From Ignavibacteriales bacterium (lineage in GTDB: Bacteria; Bacteroidota; Ignavibacteria; Ignavibacteriales; Ignavibacteriaceae), in the NCBI GenBank assembly GCA_016707115.1, contig JADJIH010000001.1, positions 1-64,000 of the forward strand: a DNA stretch of 64,000 nt, in the 5' to 3' direction. The first letter of the stretch is position 1; the number at the start of each line of letters is the position of its first letter. The translations under genes were made by a program, and so were the position numbers. The notes under the pieces are model-generated. The model did no database searches, was not told the origin of the DNA, and saw nothing but the letters and a program-made list of their open reading frames with translations. Shown here one piece after another: positions 37,727-47,223 of this stretch.

Positions 37727-38785
37727 ATGGCAGTTAAAGTAGCTATTAACGGGTTTGGAAGAATTGGAAGACTCGTATTACGCGCAATGGCAGACAAAAA
37801 CGTATTAGGCAAAGAGGTTGATCTCGTTGCATTAGTTGATGTGACCAACGACGCAAAATATTTTGCTTACCAATTAAAATACGATTCTGTTCATGGAATA
37901 TTTAAAGGTGAAGTTACTTCTAAAAAAAGTAAAGCTGATCTTGATCACGATGATGTTCTAGTTATAAATGGTGAAGAAACATTATGCGTCCTTGCTACAA
38001 AAGATCCTTCTCAGCTTCCATGGAAAGAACTTGGAGTTGATTACGTAATTGAATCAACAGGTTTATTTACAGATTCTGAAAAAGCAAAAGGCCACATTGC
38101 TGCAGGTGCAAAGAAAGTTATTATTTCTGCTCCTGGTAAAGGTGATGTTAAAACGGTTGTAATGGGCGTTAATGACAATGAACTAAAACCAGAACACACA
38201 ATCATTTCTAATGCCTCTTGTACAACAAACTGTTTGGCCCCGGTTGTTCATGTTTTATTGAAAGAGGGAATTGGAGTTGAAGTTGGAATTATGACTACAA
38301 TCCATTCTTATACTGCAACACAAAAAACAGTTGATGGTCCATCTAAAAAAGATTGGAGAGGCGGAAGAGCTGCAGCAGTAAATATCATTCCATCAAGCAC
38401 AGGCGCAGCAAAAGCAGTTGGTGAAGTTCTTCCTTCAGTAAAAGGAAAATTGACAGGTATGTCATTCAGAGTTCCTACAGCAAATGTTTCAGTAGTTGAT
38501 TTAACTTTCAGAGCAGCAAAAGATACTTCTATAAAGGAGATTGATGACTTGTTAAAGAAAGCATCAGAAACTTATATGAAGGGAATTCTTGGATACACTA
38601 ATGAAGAACTTGTATCTACAGATTTTAATCACGATGATCGTTCTTCGATTTATGATTCTTTAGCTACCATGCAGAATAACTTTAAAGATGAAAAAAGATT
38701 CTTTAAGGTTGTTAGCTGGTATGATAACGAATGGGGTTATTCATGCCGTTGCGTTGATTTGTTAACCAAATTAATAAAGATGTAA
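37727..38785 (+). CDS. gap: Glyceraldehyde-3-phosphate dehydrogenase, type I
   Basis: A 352-residue glycolytic enzyme that oxidises glyceraldehyde 3-phosphate with NAD. It has I-N-G-F-G-R-I-G-R, catalytic Cys in S-N-A-S-C-T-T-N-C-L-A-P, and a conserved S-W-Y-D-N-E-W-G-Y-S near the C-terminus. It is slightly longer than the common 335 residues owing to small insertions. SD AAAGGAG. Followed by a hairpin and pgk. Confidence 0.98.
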   Translation: MAVKVAINGFGRIGRLVLRAMADKNVLGKEVDLVALVDVTNDAKYFAYQLKYDSVHGIFKGEVTSKKSKADLDHDDVLVINGEETLCVLATKDPSQLPWKELGVDYVIESTGLFTDSEKAKGHIAAGAKKVIISAPGKGDVKTVVMGVNDNELKPEHTIISNASCTTNCLAPVVHVLLKEGIGVEVGIMTTIHSYTATQKTVDGPSKKDWRGGRAAAVNIIPSSTGAAKAVGEVLPSVKGKLTGMSFRVPTANVSVVDLTFRAAKDTSIKEIDDLLKKASETYMKGILGYTNEELVSTDFNHDDRSSIYDSLATMQNNFKDEKRFFKVVSWYDNEWGYSCRCVDLLTKLIKM

Positions 38786-38796
38786 TTATTCAACTT

Positions 38797-38824
38797 AAGG
38801 CGATCTTAATTGATCGCCTTTTTA
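38797..38824 (+). terminator. Hairpin between gap and pgk
   Basis: AAGGCGATC (38797-38805) pairs perfectly with GATCGCCTT (38812-38820) around TTAATT, with T residues after it. The T tract is short, so it may only attenuate read-through or protect the gap mRNA. Confidence 0.75.
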
Positions 38825-38861
38825 ATATTAATTAAAATTTAATTTTAGCAGGGAAGAAAAA

Positions 38862-40061
38862 ATGAATAAGCTATCAATTGATAAAGTAGAACTTAAAGGT
38901 AAACGCGTATTAGTTCGTGTTGATTTTAATGTTCCGCTAGATGAAAATTTAAATATTACTGATGATATCAGAATAACAGAATCATTACCAACAATTAAAA
39001 AAATTGTTGCAGATGGCGGTAAAGCAATTCTTATGAGTCATTTGGGTAGACCAAAAGGCGGACCAAATCCAAAATACAGTTTAGCGCCGACAGCAAAACG
39101 ATTAAGTGAATTACTTGGCAAAGAAGTTAAACTTGCACCTGATTGTGTAGGGCCAGATGCTAAGGTAATGGTTGATGCGATGAAGGATGGTGATGTTTTA
39201 ATTCTTGAAAACGTTCGCTTTCACCCTGAAGAAGAAAAAAATGATCCCGCATTTGCAAAACAACTAGCAGAACTTGGTGATGTATATATAAATGACGCTT
39301 TCGGAAGTGCACATAGAGCCCATGCATCTACTGAAGGTGTAACCAAGTTTATAAAAATATCTGCTGCCGGATATTTGATGCAGAAAGAACTTGATTATCT
39401 TGGTGGAGCAATCACAAATCCTAAACGTCCTTATGTTGCAATTTTAGGTGGAGCAAAAATCTCCGGTAAGATCGATGTTATAAATAATCTTCTTTCAAAA
39501 GTTGATACCCTGATTGTTGGTGGCGGAATGGCTTATACTTTCTATAAAGCAGAAGGTAAAGAAATCGGAACATCACTGCTTGAAGCAGAAAAAGTTGATC
39601 TTGCAAAAGAAGTGTTAGCAAATGCTAAAAAATCTGGAATAAAATTCCTGCTTCCAAAAGATGTTGTAGTTGCAAGTGAATTTAATAATGATTCACCATC
39701 AACCGTTGTAAGCGTTGATGCGATGCCCGCTGATAAAATGGGATTGGATATTGGACCTGAAACAATTAAGTTATTTTCAGATGAATTGAGAAATGCAAAA
39801 ACTATTGTTTGGAACGGGCCAATGGGCGTTTTTGAAATGGACAATTTTGCAAAAGGTACAAATGCGATCGCGCAAGTTTTGGCTGACGTAACTGCGACTG
39901 GTTCAATTACTGTAATCGGCGGCGGAGATTCAGCTGCGGCAATTACAAAAGCAGGATTAAAAGACAAAGTATCGCACGTTTCAACTGGCGGTGGAGCTTC
40001 ACTCGAGTTTCTTGAGGGAAAAGCTTTACCAGGTGTTGTTGCATTAAATGATGTAAAATAA
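38862..40061 (+). CDS. pgk: Phosphoglycerate kinase
   Basis: A 399-residue glycolytic kinase making ATP from 1,3-bisphosphoglycerate. Seen are R-V-D-F-N-V-P (N-domain substrate site), S-H-L-G-R-P-K-G, N-D-A-F-G-S-A-H-R-A-H-A-S, the ATP-site G-G-A-K-I-S-G-K and W-N-G-P-M-G-V-F-E, and the C-terminal G-G-G-D-S-A-A-A. Functionally linked to the adjacent gap. Confidence 0.98.
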   Translation: MNKLSIDKVELKGKRVLVRVDFNVPLDENLNITDDIRITESLPTIKKIVADGGKAILMSHLGRPKGGPNPKYSLAPTAKRLSELLGKEVKLAPDCVGPDAKVMVDAMKDGDVLILENVRFHPEEEKNDPAFAKQLAELGDVYINDAFGSAHRAHASTEGVTKFIKISAAGYLMQKELDYLGGAITNPKRPYVAILGGAKISGKIDVINNLLSKVDTLIVGGGMAYTFYKAEGKEIGTSLLEAEKVDLAKEVLANAKKSGIKFLLPKDVVVASEFNNDSPSTVVSVDAMPADKMGLDIGPETIKLFSDELRNAKTIVWNGPMGVFEMDNFAKGTNAIAQVLADVTATGSITVIGGGDSAAAITKAGLKDKVSHVSTGGGASLEFLEGKALPGVVALNDVK

Positions 40062-40074
40062 TTTAAGGATCAGA

Positions 40075-40995
40075 TTGAATAATAATTATCGGCCAGTAGG
40101 TTTTGGTGGAGGATTTCTTTCATTTCCTCCTGTTATTAAAAATTTGCTAATAATCAATGGTGTTGTGTTCTTCTTTCAAATTCTATTAGATAATACGATT
40201 GAGGGAAGAATATTTTTAAATAAGTGGTTGGCATTAAATCCAATAAACATTAATGGATATATTGATTGGCCATTTAACTTTCAGATATGGCAGTTGATTA
40301 CATACCAATTTATGCACGGAGGTTTTTCACACATCCTTTTTAATATGTTTGCTTTATGGATGTTTGGCTCCAGTATTGAAAATGTATTTGGATCAAAAAA
40401 GTTTTTAATTTTTTATCTCCTGGCCGGTATCAGTGCAGGACTTTTACATTTATTTGTTTCACCTCTACTCGGAGGTGTTCCAGCTTTAACAATTGGAGCC
40501 TCAGGTTCTGTTTATGGTGTATTAATTGCTTATGCTTTGTTCTTTCCTGACAATTTAATATTTCTCTATTTCTTAATCCCTGTTAAAGCAAAATACTTGA
40601 TAGGATTTTTAATTGTAATTGAGTTCCTGGCTGTTGATTCAGCATCAAGTGGTGTTGCACATTTAGCACATCTTGGCGGTGCATTGTTTGGATTCTTGTA
40701 TATAATGTTTGATAAGAACAGTTATGTAGAACTGAAAAATGTTTTTAAACGTTCTTATTTTTATAAATCAACAAGTAAATCTCAAAAGAAGATGTTTGAT
40801 AATATTGCGGGTACATTCAGGCGTAATACCAACGTTGATGAAGCAAATTATTATGATATAAATAGCAAAGATGAAAGTGAAGTTACACAGGCTGAGATTG
40901 ATGAAATTCTTGATAAAATAAGTCAATCCGGCTACCAGAATCTTACAGAACGGGAAAAGAAAATATTATTTCAAGCAAGCAAGAAAATGAAATGA
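40075..40995 (+). CDS. Rhomboid-family intramembrane serine protease
   Basis: A 306-residue protein starting at a TTG (40075) placed 5 bases after AAGGA; no better ATG is available without losing the N-terminus. Six membrane helices carry the active site: His86 and Asn90 in S-H-I-L-F-N, nucleophile Ser143 in G-A-S-G, and His199 in A-H-L-G-G. A soluble C-terminal tail of about 90 residues has a short helical motif (E-I-D-E-I-L-D-K-I) typical of Bacteroidota members. It would cut membrane proteins within the bilayer. Its TGA overlaps the next ATG. Confidence 0.92.
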   Translation: MNNNYRPVGFGGGFLSFPPVIKNLLIINGVVFFFQILLDNTIEGRIFLNKWLALNPININGYIDWPFNFQIWQLITYQFMHGGFSHILFNMFALWMFGSSIENVFGSKKFLIFYLLAGISAGLLHLFVSPLLGGVPALTIGASGSVYGVLIAYALFFPDNLIFLYFLIPVKAKYLIGFLIVIEFLAVDSASSGVAHLAHLGGALFGFLYIMFDKNSYVELKNVFKRSYFYKSTSKSQKKMFDNIAGTFRRNTNVDEANYYDINSKDESEVTQAEIDEILDKISQSGYQNLTEREKKILFQASKKMK

Positions 40996-41357
40996 AATAT
41001 GGATCTATCTTTCTAATTTTTCTTGCAATTGTAATTTCAAGTTGGTTACAATCCTGCAAAAAATCATCCATTATTGATGAAAAAAAATTTATAAAAATTT
41101 ATGCAGATATGATCTTTATGCAGGATACTTCCTCTTTATCTCAACTTACAATAAAAGAAAAAGTTTTAGAAAAATTTAAAGTAAGTGAAAACGATTATGA
41201 CAATACTATTAAATTTTATAACGATGATCCGGAGAAATGGCAGCCTTTTTTTGATAGTGTGATTGTTTATATCGAAAGAATAAAACCAATACCTAGAAAG
41301 ATTGACGGGAGATCTTTGCCAGAGCAATCCGTATCTGTGGATAAGAAAAATCCTTAG
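40992..41357 (+). CDS. DUF4296-like small lipoprotein
   Basis: A 121-residue lipoprotein (lipobox W-L-Q-S-C, Cys22). The body has I-Y-A-D-M-I-F-M-Q-D, an internal K-F-K-V-S-E-N-D-Y-D-N-T-I-K-F-Y and P-E-K-W-Q-P-F-F-D, as in DUF4296 proteins of Bacteroidota, which have no known role. It overlaps the rhomboid gene by 4 bases and its 3' end overlaps recQ, on the opposite strand, by 65 bases. Confidence 0.75.
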   Translation: MKYGSIFLIFLAIVISSWLQSCKKSSIIDEKKFIKIYADMIFMQDTSSLSQLTIKEKVLEKFKVSENDYDNTIKFYNDDPEKWQPFFDSVIVYIERIKPIPRKIDGRSLPEQSVSVDKKNP

Positions 41358-43890
41358 GAAGTATTTCTTTTAATTCTTTCAGCCCCTTTTTCCCTTTCTT
41401 AAAATTCTCTGAAATTAATTCGATTTTATCTGTTGAAATAATTGATGAAATATCTGTTTCCGGTAAATACCCAAGTATCGTTTCTATCTGCATTGATATA
41501 ACAGCTTCATTAAGCTTTCTAAGTTTAGAAATTTCCTGAAGTGAATACCTCTTTTGCAAGAGATTATAAGTCTCAAGAATATTCTGTGGAATAACATTCT
41601 CGGCATTCCTATTCTTATTGATTGTTGATGTATTTAAAGAGTTGATAGTCTCGAGGAAATCATTTCCAACTTTATTAAACATCCGTTCGTTAAATCCAGG
41701 AATACTGAATAACTCAGATTTAGTTTTTGGCTTTTGCTGCGAAACTTTTGCTAATACATCATCCGGACATATTATATTGGCAGATTGCAAAAACTTTTTT
41801 GATGCTTTTTCTCTTAGTTCTCGCAAAGCATGATACAGTTCAATATTATGTTCAAAAGATTTATTGGAATCTACAACAGTTTCAGAAACAGGCACTAGCG
41901 TTAACTCGTTATCGGGAATAAAATATAATTTATTTCTGCCCACTGATTTTTGCTGAATTTTATTATCACTTATCAAAATTCTTAGTGCTTGTGCAATATT
42001 CTCTTTTTTATAATGAATCAAAGAATTGAAGTGTTTGTTATTTTGTTGTTCAATGTTTTTACCAATACCGAGTAAAATATCAGCGATTTGTTTTTCACTT
42101 ATTCCATTCAATACTTCATTAAGCAAATCTTCAATCTTTTCTTTTATATATGGTATTGAACTCTCAAGTGAACCATTTTGCTTAAGACAATTATCACATT
42201 TACCACAGGCATAAGTATTAGCATCCTCACCAAAATATTTTAAAATATATCTGAATCTACATTCATTGGTGTAAACAAAATCAACCATCTTATCTAGCTT
42301 TTGTTTGGAACTAATGTACAATTCGTTAATTAATTTATAATTCAGCTTTAAATCTTCAATTCTAACACGAGGTATAATCAAAGAAATAGATTCTTTTCCA
42401 TCCGCTTTTGAAAATTCAAGAATTCCCAGGAATTCCAAACTCATTAGAGTTTCACTGGTTTCCTGTTTTGTTAATCCAGTTTCAGACTGCAAGGCAATTA
42501 AGTCTATAGTTGTTAATCGTGAAAAAATTTCTTTCCCATAATTTCTTAAAAAGTTTAATAGAACATCTTTCATTAGTTCATTGGATGTACCTTTTACAAA
42601 GCTTTTCAATCTTGTTTCAGTAAAGAGTATTTTAATTTTGTTTACTGATTTATATGCAGAGTTAACACTTATATAATCAGCGTCTTCTAAGTACTTTAGA
42701 GCAGAATTTAATATTGCACCGGATATATCCTGTTTAGTGTGAAGTTTTATATATCCAAGATTTATCGGTATTTGCTTATCTGATTTCATCCCAATTGCAA
42801 TTGGTGCAGAATCACAAATAGCATTATAAATATTTTTAATAATCTCTTTTGTCGGGTAGGAATTAGAAATAAAGTATTCGTGAATGTGAATATCACTTTC
42901 ATCATACAGTAAAAAAGTATGAGAGTTCTTTCCATCCCTGCCTGAACGTCCAATTTCCTGATAATAGTTTTCTATGGATCCTGGAGAATTAAAATGGATT
43001 ACTAATCGAATGTCTTTCTTATCGATGCCCATTCCAAAGGCATTTGTTGCGATAATTAAAGGCAATCTGTCTTCAATAAAATCTTCCTGAATCTTCTTCC
43101 TGATTATGGGATCAAGTCCGGCATGATAATACTCACATACGATTTTATTTAATTTCAAATATTCAGCTAATTCTTCAGCTTTTTTTCGAGATGATGTATA
43201 AATAATAGCAGGGGATTTGAATTGATGAACAAGTTCTAAGCATCGTTCTTTTTTCTTTTTTGTTATCTCAACGTTTACAAATAGATTTTCACGTTCAAAT
43301 CCTTTGATAATGACTTTAGCATTTTTTAATCCAAGTTGTTTAACAATATCTTTAACAACTTCGGGTGTTGCTGTTGCGGTAAAAGCAGAAATCTTTTTTA
43401 TGCCGGTGAATTCAATAAAATCTCTTAACTTGGTATAACTAGGACGAAAATTGTGTCCCCATTCACTGATACAATGTGCTTCATCAATAAATAAATATTG
43501 AGGATTAAGATTTTTTAACCTGGCAGCAAACTCAGGATTTTCTAAGCGTTCAGGTGCAACATATACAATTTTTATTTTACCAAAATGAATATCCTGCAAT
43601 ACTTTTTCAGTTTCGTAATAACTTTGTGTACTATTAATAAAAGCGGCAACTTCATTAGTTTTATTTAATGAGTCGACCTGGTCTTTCATCAATGCTATTA
43701 GAGGTGAAATGACAATTGAATAGTTATCACTAATTAAAGCTGGAATCTGATAGCAGATTGATTTGCCTGCTCCCGTTGGCAGAACTGAAAGAACATTTTT
43801 CCCTTGAATAATTTCGTCAATTATTTCCTGTTGTCCTGCTCTAAAATCTTTGTATCCAAAATATTTAGTTAAGGCATTTATTATGGTCAT
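41293..43890 (-). CDS. recQ: ATP-dependent DNA helicase RecQ, long form
   Basis: An 865-residue 3'-5' DNA helicase for repair and recombination. Motifs seen: Walker A G-A-G-K-S (40-44), D-E-A-H (136-139), and the aromatic-rich loop after it. The helicase C domain has G-M-G-I-D-K-K-D-I-R and Q-E-I-G-R-S-G-R-D-G. A zinc-binding set C-R-F-R-Y followed by C-G-K-C-D-N-C and an RQC domain come next, then an HRDC domain (A-L-R-E-L-R). The C-terminal 100 residues add a helix-turn-helix-like segment. E. coli RecQ has about 610 residues; the extra length is common in Bacteroidota. Confidence 0.95.
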   Translation of the reverse strand: MTIINALTKYFGYKDFRAGQQEIIDEIIQGKNVLSVLPTGAGKSICYQIPALISDNYSIVISPLIALMKDQVDSLNKTNEVAAFINSTQSYYETEKVLQDIHFGKIKIVYVAPERLENPEFAARLKNLNPQYLFIDEAHCISEWGHNFRPSYTKLRDFIEFTGIKKISAFTATATPEVVKDIVKQLGLKNAKVIIKGFERENLFVNVEITKKKKERCLELVHQFKSPAIIYTSSRKKAEELAEYLKLNKIVCEYYHAGLDPIIRKKIQEDFIEDRLPLIIATNAFGMGIDKKDIRLVIHFNSPGSIENYYQEIGRSGRDGKNSHTFLLYDESDIHIHEYFISNSYPTKEIIKNIYNAICDSAPIAIGMKSDKQIPINLGYIKLHTKQDISGAILNSALKYLEDADYISVNSAYKSVNKIKILFTETRLKSFVKGTSNELMKDVLLNFLRNYGKEIFSRLTTIDLIALQSETGLTKQETSETLMSLEFLGILEFSKADGKESISLIIPRVRIEDLKLNYKLINELYISSKQKLDKMVDFVYTNECRFRYILKYFGEDANTYACGKCDNCLKQNGSLESSIPYIKEKIEDLLNEVLNGISEKQIADILLGIGKNIEQQNNKHFNSLIHYKKENIAQALRILISDNKIQQKSVGRNKLYFIPDNELTLVPVSETVVDSNKSFEHNIELYHALRELREKASKKFLQSANIICPDDVLAKVSQQKPKTKSELFSIPGFNERMFNKVGNDFLETINSLNTSTINKNRNAENVIPQNILETYNLLQKRYSLQEISKLRKLNEAVISMQIETILGYLPETDISSIISTDKIELISENFKKGKKGLKELKEILPKDFSYPQIRIALAKISRQSF

Positions 43891-44055
43891 TTATTCATTC
43901 TATTTTCAGTAAGTAATAAGCGGAGTATTTTTGGTTTTGCATAGTAATATTTACTTAATTACCTCATTAAAATACTAAAAAAGATTTATTGAATCGTTCG
44001 TTATTTGGAATGATTTCTGTTGTATTTTTATACATTAAATAAAATGAGAGAAATC

Positions 44056-46866
44056 ATGACTAAACACTTCCACAAATTACTTACTGTTATTATTCTAGTG
44101 CTATCAACTTTTATTCAAGCACAACAGCAGTATACAGACATTTTAAAACCTCAAAGTGTCTTTACCGAAGCACCGGATGAAATAAAGGCTCGTAAATCAT
44201 TTATGCGAGAGTGGTGGTTTTATGAACAACGCGCATTTCCGGAAGAATTTATTCCGACTGATGCTTACAAAAATTCTCTTGATCAGCGAGAATTGCTAAG
44301 ACAAACAAATGAGCAATTAGTATTAACTGATAATAATTTTGAGATTCCTACATTTAATTGGGTAAGTCTTGGACCAACTCCTGGAGCATATTTTAATTAT
44401 GGAAATATTTCAAGCAGAATAGTTAGTGGTACTTTTGATCCTTCAAATCCAAACATTATTTATATTGGTCCTGCCAATGGTGGTGTGTGGAAATCATCTG
44501 ATGCTGGAATTACATGGATTCCATTAACAGATCAGCAGGTATCTTTATCGATGGGTGCAATAGAAATCGATCCAACCAATACGAGCATAATTTATGCTGG
44601 AACAGGTGAGGCTACATATAGTGGTGCATCTTATTACGGAAGAGGTTTACTGAAATCAACAGATGGAGGAACGACCTGGACGAATATTACAAGCGGCTTA
44701 CCAGCTTCTACTTATTTTTCCAGACTGAAAGTAAGACCAAGCAACACCAGTCAACTCCTAGCAGCACTTGGAAACAGCGGATTGTATAGAAGCACAAACT
44801 CTGGAACATCCTGGACGCAAATTTTAACTGGCAGAATTGATGATGTTGTATTTACTTCTTCAGGTGATACAGTATTTGCGGTCGGCGGTACTAACGGGTT
44901 AAGAAGATCTATAGATGGTGGAGCTACGTTTGCGGCTTTTGGAAGTGGATTAGTAACTGGAACAAGAACTCATTTTGATTTATGTTTAACAAATCCGGCC
45001 TATATGTATGCGGCAGTTTATAGCAGTACAGTTAACCTTTACAAATCAACAGATAATGGTGCAAACTGGATTCAGCTAACAACTACTTCTGAATTTCAGA
45101 GTCAGGGTGGACAAGCCTGGTATGATTTATATCTAAGAGTTAATCCAAAAAATCCAAACAAAGTTTATGTTGGAGTGATAGATGTTTTTAGATCTACTGA
45201 TGGAACAAATTTTTCAAATATAACAAATGGTTATTCCGGTGGTAGTGTTCATGTTGATCAGCATTATTTATTCTTTCACCCAACAATAGAAAATACTTTT
45301 TTTGTTTGTAATGATGGTGGTATTTGGAAAACAACAAATAATGGTGATGCTTTTTCCAACTATAATCAGAATCTTACTCTTACACAGTTTTACAGAATTA
45401 CTGCAAGTCCATTCCAATCAAGTAGAATCCTTGGCGGAACACAAGATAATGGAACACAACAGACTTATTCAACATTGAATTGGGCAGCAGCATTTGGTGG
45501 TGATGGCGGTGAAGTATGTTTTAATCCATTCAATGCAAATTACATCCTAGGTGAAACTCAAAACGGTGGATTGGTACGGACAACTAACGGTGGTTCAAGC
45601 TGGCAAAATGCTACAACAGGAATTAATACAGGTGAAGGTGTAGCCTGGGTAGCCCCAATTCTGGCTCATCCAGTAACCTCAGGAACATTTTATGTTGCTC
45701 GTCAAAGGGTTTATCGTTCTACCGATAATGGTGGAAGCTGGGCGGCAATTTCTGCAAATGTAAACAATACAAGTGCAGTTAGAGAAATGGCAATAAGTAA
45801 ATCAGATCCTACAATAATGTTTGCAACATCAAGCACCCAGGTATTTAAATCGACAGATGCAGGATTGACCTGGACAAATGTAACTTCAGGCTTACCAAGT
45901 AGAACTATTACATCGGTTTCAATTTATCCAACCGATCCAGATCAAGTATTTTTAACATTCTCAGGATTTGGAACAAACAAAGTATACAAATCCTCAAATG
46001 GCGGATCCAGCTGGATTTCAATTAGCGGAAATTTACCAGATTCTCCGGTTAATGATTTATTTGTTTATTCCGGAAACACAGGTAATCCAAATACATTTTT
46101 TGTAGCCACAGATATTGGAATATTTGTAACAGAAAATGATGGAGTGAATTGGGTTGAAATATCCACTGATATGCCAAATACAGTTGTAATGCATCTTGAT
46201 TATTCTCCGGGAAGCCAGATGCTAAGAGCAGGTACACACGGCAGAGGAGTATATGAGGCCTTTGTAGATTTCAGTATTCCAGTAGAGATGATATCATTTA
46301 CAGCGAACCAAACAGATAAAAAAATTGTACTAAACTGGAAAACAGCAACAGAAACAAATAACAGTCATTTTGAAGTTGAAAGAAAGTTTAAGAATCAGGA
46401 ATGGGAAAAGCTGGATATTGTTGCCGGAGCTGGAACAATAACAGAATTCAGAAATTACTATTATGAAGATGATTTTGAATCACTTCCATATAATGGAACT
46501 GTTCTGTACAGATTAAAGCAAGTGGATTTTAACGGAACATTCGAATATTCAAATGTTATAGCAGTGGATGTCGAATTTATACCAACAGAAATATCAATAT
46601 CCCAGAATTATCCAAATCCATTTAATCCAACAACAACGATAAAGTACTGGTTAAATGTAGAAGCAAATGTAAAAATCAGCATTTATAATTCGCTTGGACA
46701 AGAATTAGAAGAGATAATCAACGAAATTCAGAGTTCGGGAAATTATTCAGTAAACTGGAACGCAGTGAATTATGCCTCAGGTATTTATTTCTATTCATTT
46801 GAGGTGATGGATCAGAACAATAGCTTATTACACAAAGAAATGAAGAAACTTATTCTGCTTAAGTAA
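44056..46866 (+). CDS. T9SS-secreted BNR/sortilin-repeat protein
   Basis: A 936-residue secreted protein. The start at 44056 is preferred because the signal peptide (to about F-I-Q-A-Q) begins there and GAGAG precedes it. The main part is a series of BNR/VPS10-type repeats of the form S-T-D-G-G-T-T-W-T and S-T-N-S-G-T-S-W-T, predicting one or two beta-propellers. A fibronectin-like linker with P-V-E-M-I-S-F-T-A and Y-R-L-K-Q-V-D-F-N-G follows, and a T9SS sorting domain (Q-N-Y-P-N-P-F-N-P-T-T, ending K-L-I-L-L-K). No glycosidase active site is recognised; adhesion or glycan binding is as likely as catalysis. Confidence 0.87.
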   Translation: MTKHFHKLLTVIILVLSTFIQAQQQYTDILKPQSVFTEAPDEIKARKSFMREWWFYEQRAFPEEFIPTDAYKNSLDQRELLRQTNEQLVLTDNNFEIPTFNWVSLGPTPGAYFNYGNISSRIVSGTFDPSNPNIIYIGPANGGVWKSSDAGITWIPLTDQQVSLSMGAIEIDPTNTSIIYAGTGEATYSGASYYGRGLLKSTDGGTTWTNITSGLPASTYFSRLKVRPSNTSQLLAALGNSGLYRSTNSGTSWTQILTGRIDDVVFTSSGDTVFAVGGTNGLRRSIDGGATFAAFGSGLVTGTRTHFDLCLTNPAYMYAAVYSSTVNLYKSTDNGANWIQLTTTSEFQSQGGQAWYDLYLRVNPKNPNKVYVGVIDVFRSTDGTNFSNITNGYSGGSVHVDQHYLFFHPTIENTFFVCNDGGIWKTTNNGDAFSNYNQNLTLTQFYRITASPFQSSRILGGTQDNGTQQTYSTLNWAAAFGGDGGEVCFNPFNANYILGETQNGGLVRTTNGGSSWQNATTGINTGEGVAWVAPILAHPVTSGTFYVARQRVYRSTDNGGSWAAISANVNNTSAVREMAISKSDPTIMFATSSTQVFKSTDAGLTWTNVTSGLPSRTITSVSIYPTDPDQVFLTFSGFGTNKVYKSSNGGSSWISISGNLPDSPVNDLFVYSGNTGNPNTFFVATDIGIFVTENDGVNWVEISTDMPNTVVMHLDYSPGSQMLRAGTHGRGVYEAFVDFSIPVEMISFTANQTDKKIVLNWKTATETNNSHFEVERKFKNQEWEKLDIVAGAGTITEFRNYYYEDDFESLPYNGTVLYRLKQVDFNGTFEYSNVIAVDVEFIPTEISISQNYPNPFNPTTTIKYWLNVEANVKISIYNSLGQELEEIINEIQSSGNYSVNWNAVNYASGIYFYSFEVMDQNNSLLHKEMKKLILLK

Positions 46867-47223
46867 TAAGATAACAGTTGAATCGGGGCAGCAAAAAGTT
46901 TGATTGAAAAAAAGATATAGATTTAATTTTTTGAAAATCAATCATCCTTTGGACTGCCCCTTTTTTATTGTTAATTTTGAGTGTGAAAATTTGATTCACT
47001 TAAGTATTTAGATGAATAGAGTAAACAGAAAAGATTTTTATCCGGTCAAGTGCAATTCAGTTTTATTATTAACATCAGGGGATGATAATTTTAAAACTTT
47101 ATCATTTATCCTGAAATATCTAATTGCTCACTTAAAAATGATCGGCACATCTTCAACTTTCTCTGGTTTACCAATACAAAATTTAAACTATATTTTTAAA
47201 GACGGTTTTAAGTAAGGATTTTT
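46867..47223. other. Intergenic stretch with one terminator and no convincing gene
   Basis: It holds the long terminator hairpin at 46885-46966. A 67-codon open frame at 47012-47215 has no recognisable features and no clear SD. The leader of the next gene is at the right end. Confidence 0.6.
46885..46966 (+). terminator. Long-loop terminator after the BNR protein gene
   Basis: GGGGCAG (46885-46891) pairs with CTGCCCC (46954-46960), followed by TTTTTT. An inner stem TGATTG (46901-46906) with CAATCA (46939-46944) and A/T runs supports one extended hairpin. Confidence 0.75.

Noticed and set aside
47012..47215. 67-codon open frame before the hydroxyacyl-CoA dehydrogenase gene
   Set aside because: No SD, no recognisable motif and unremarkable composition; more likely leader DNA.
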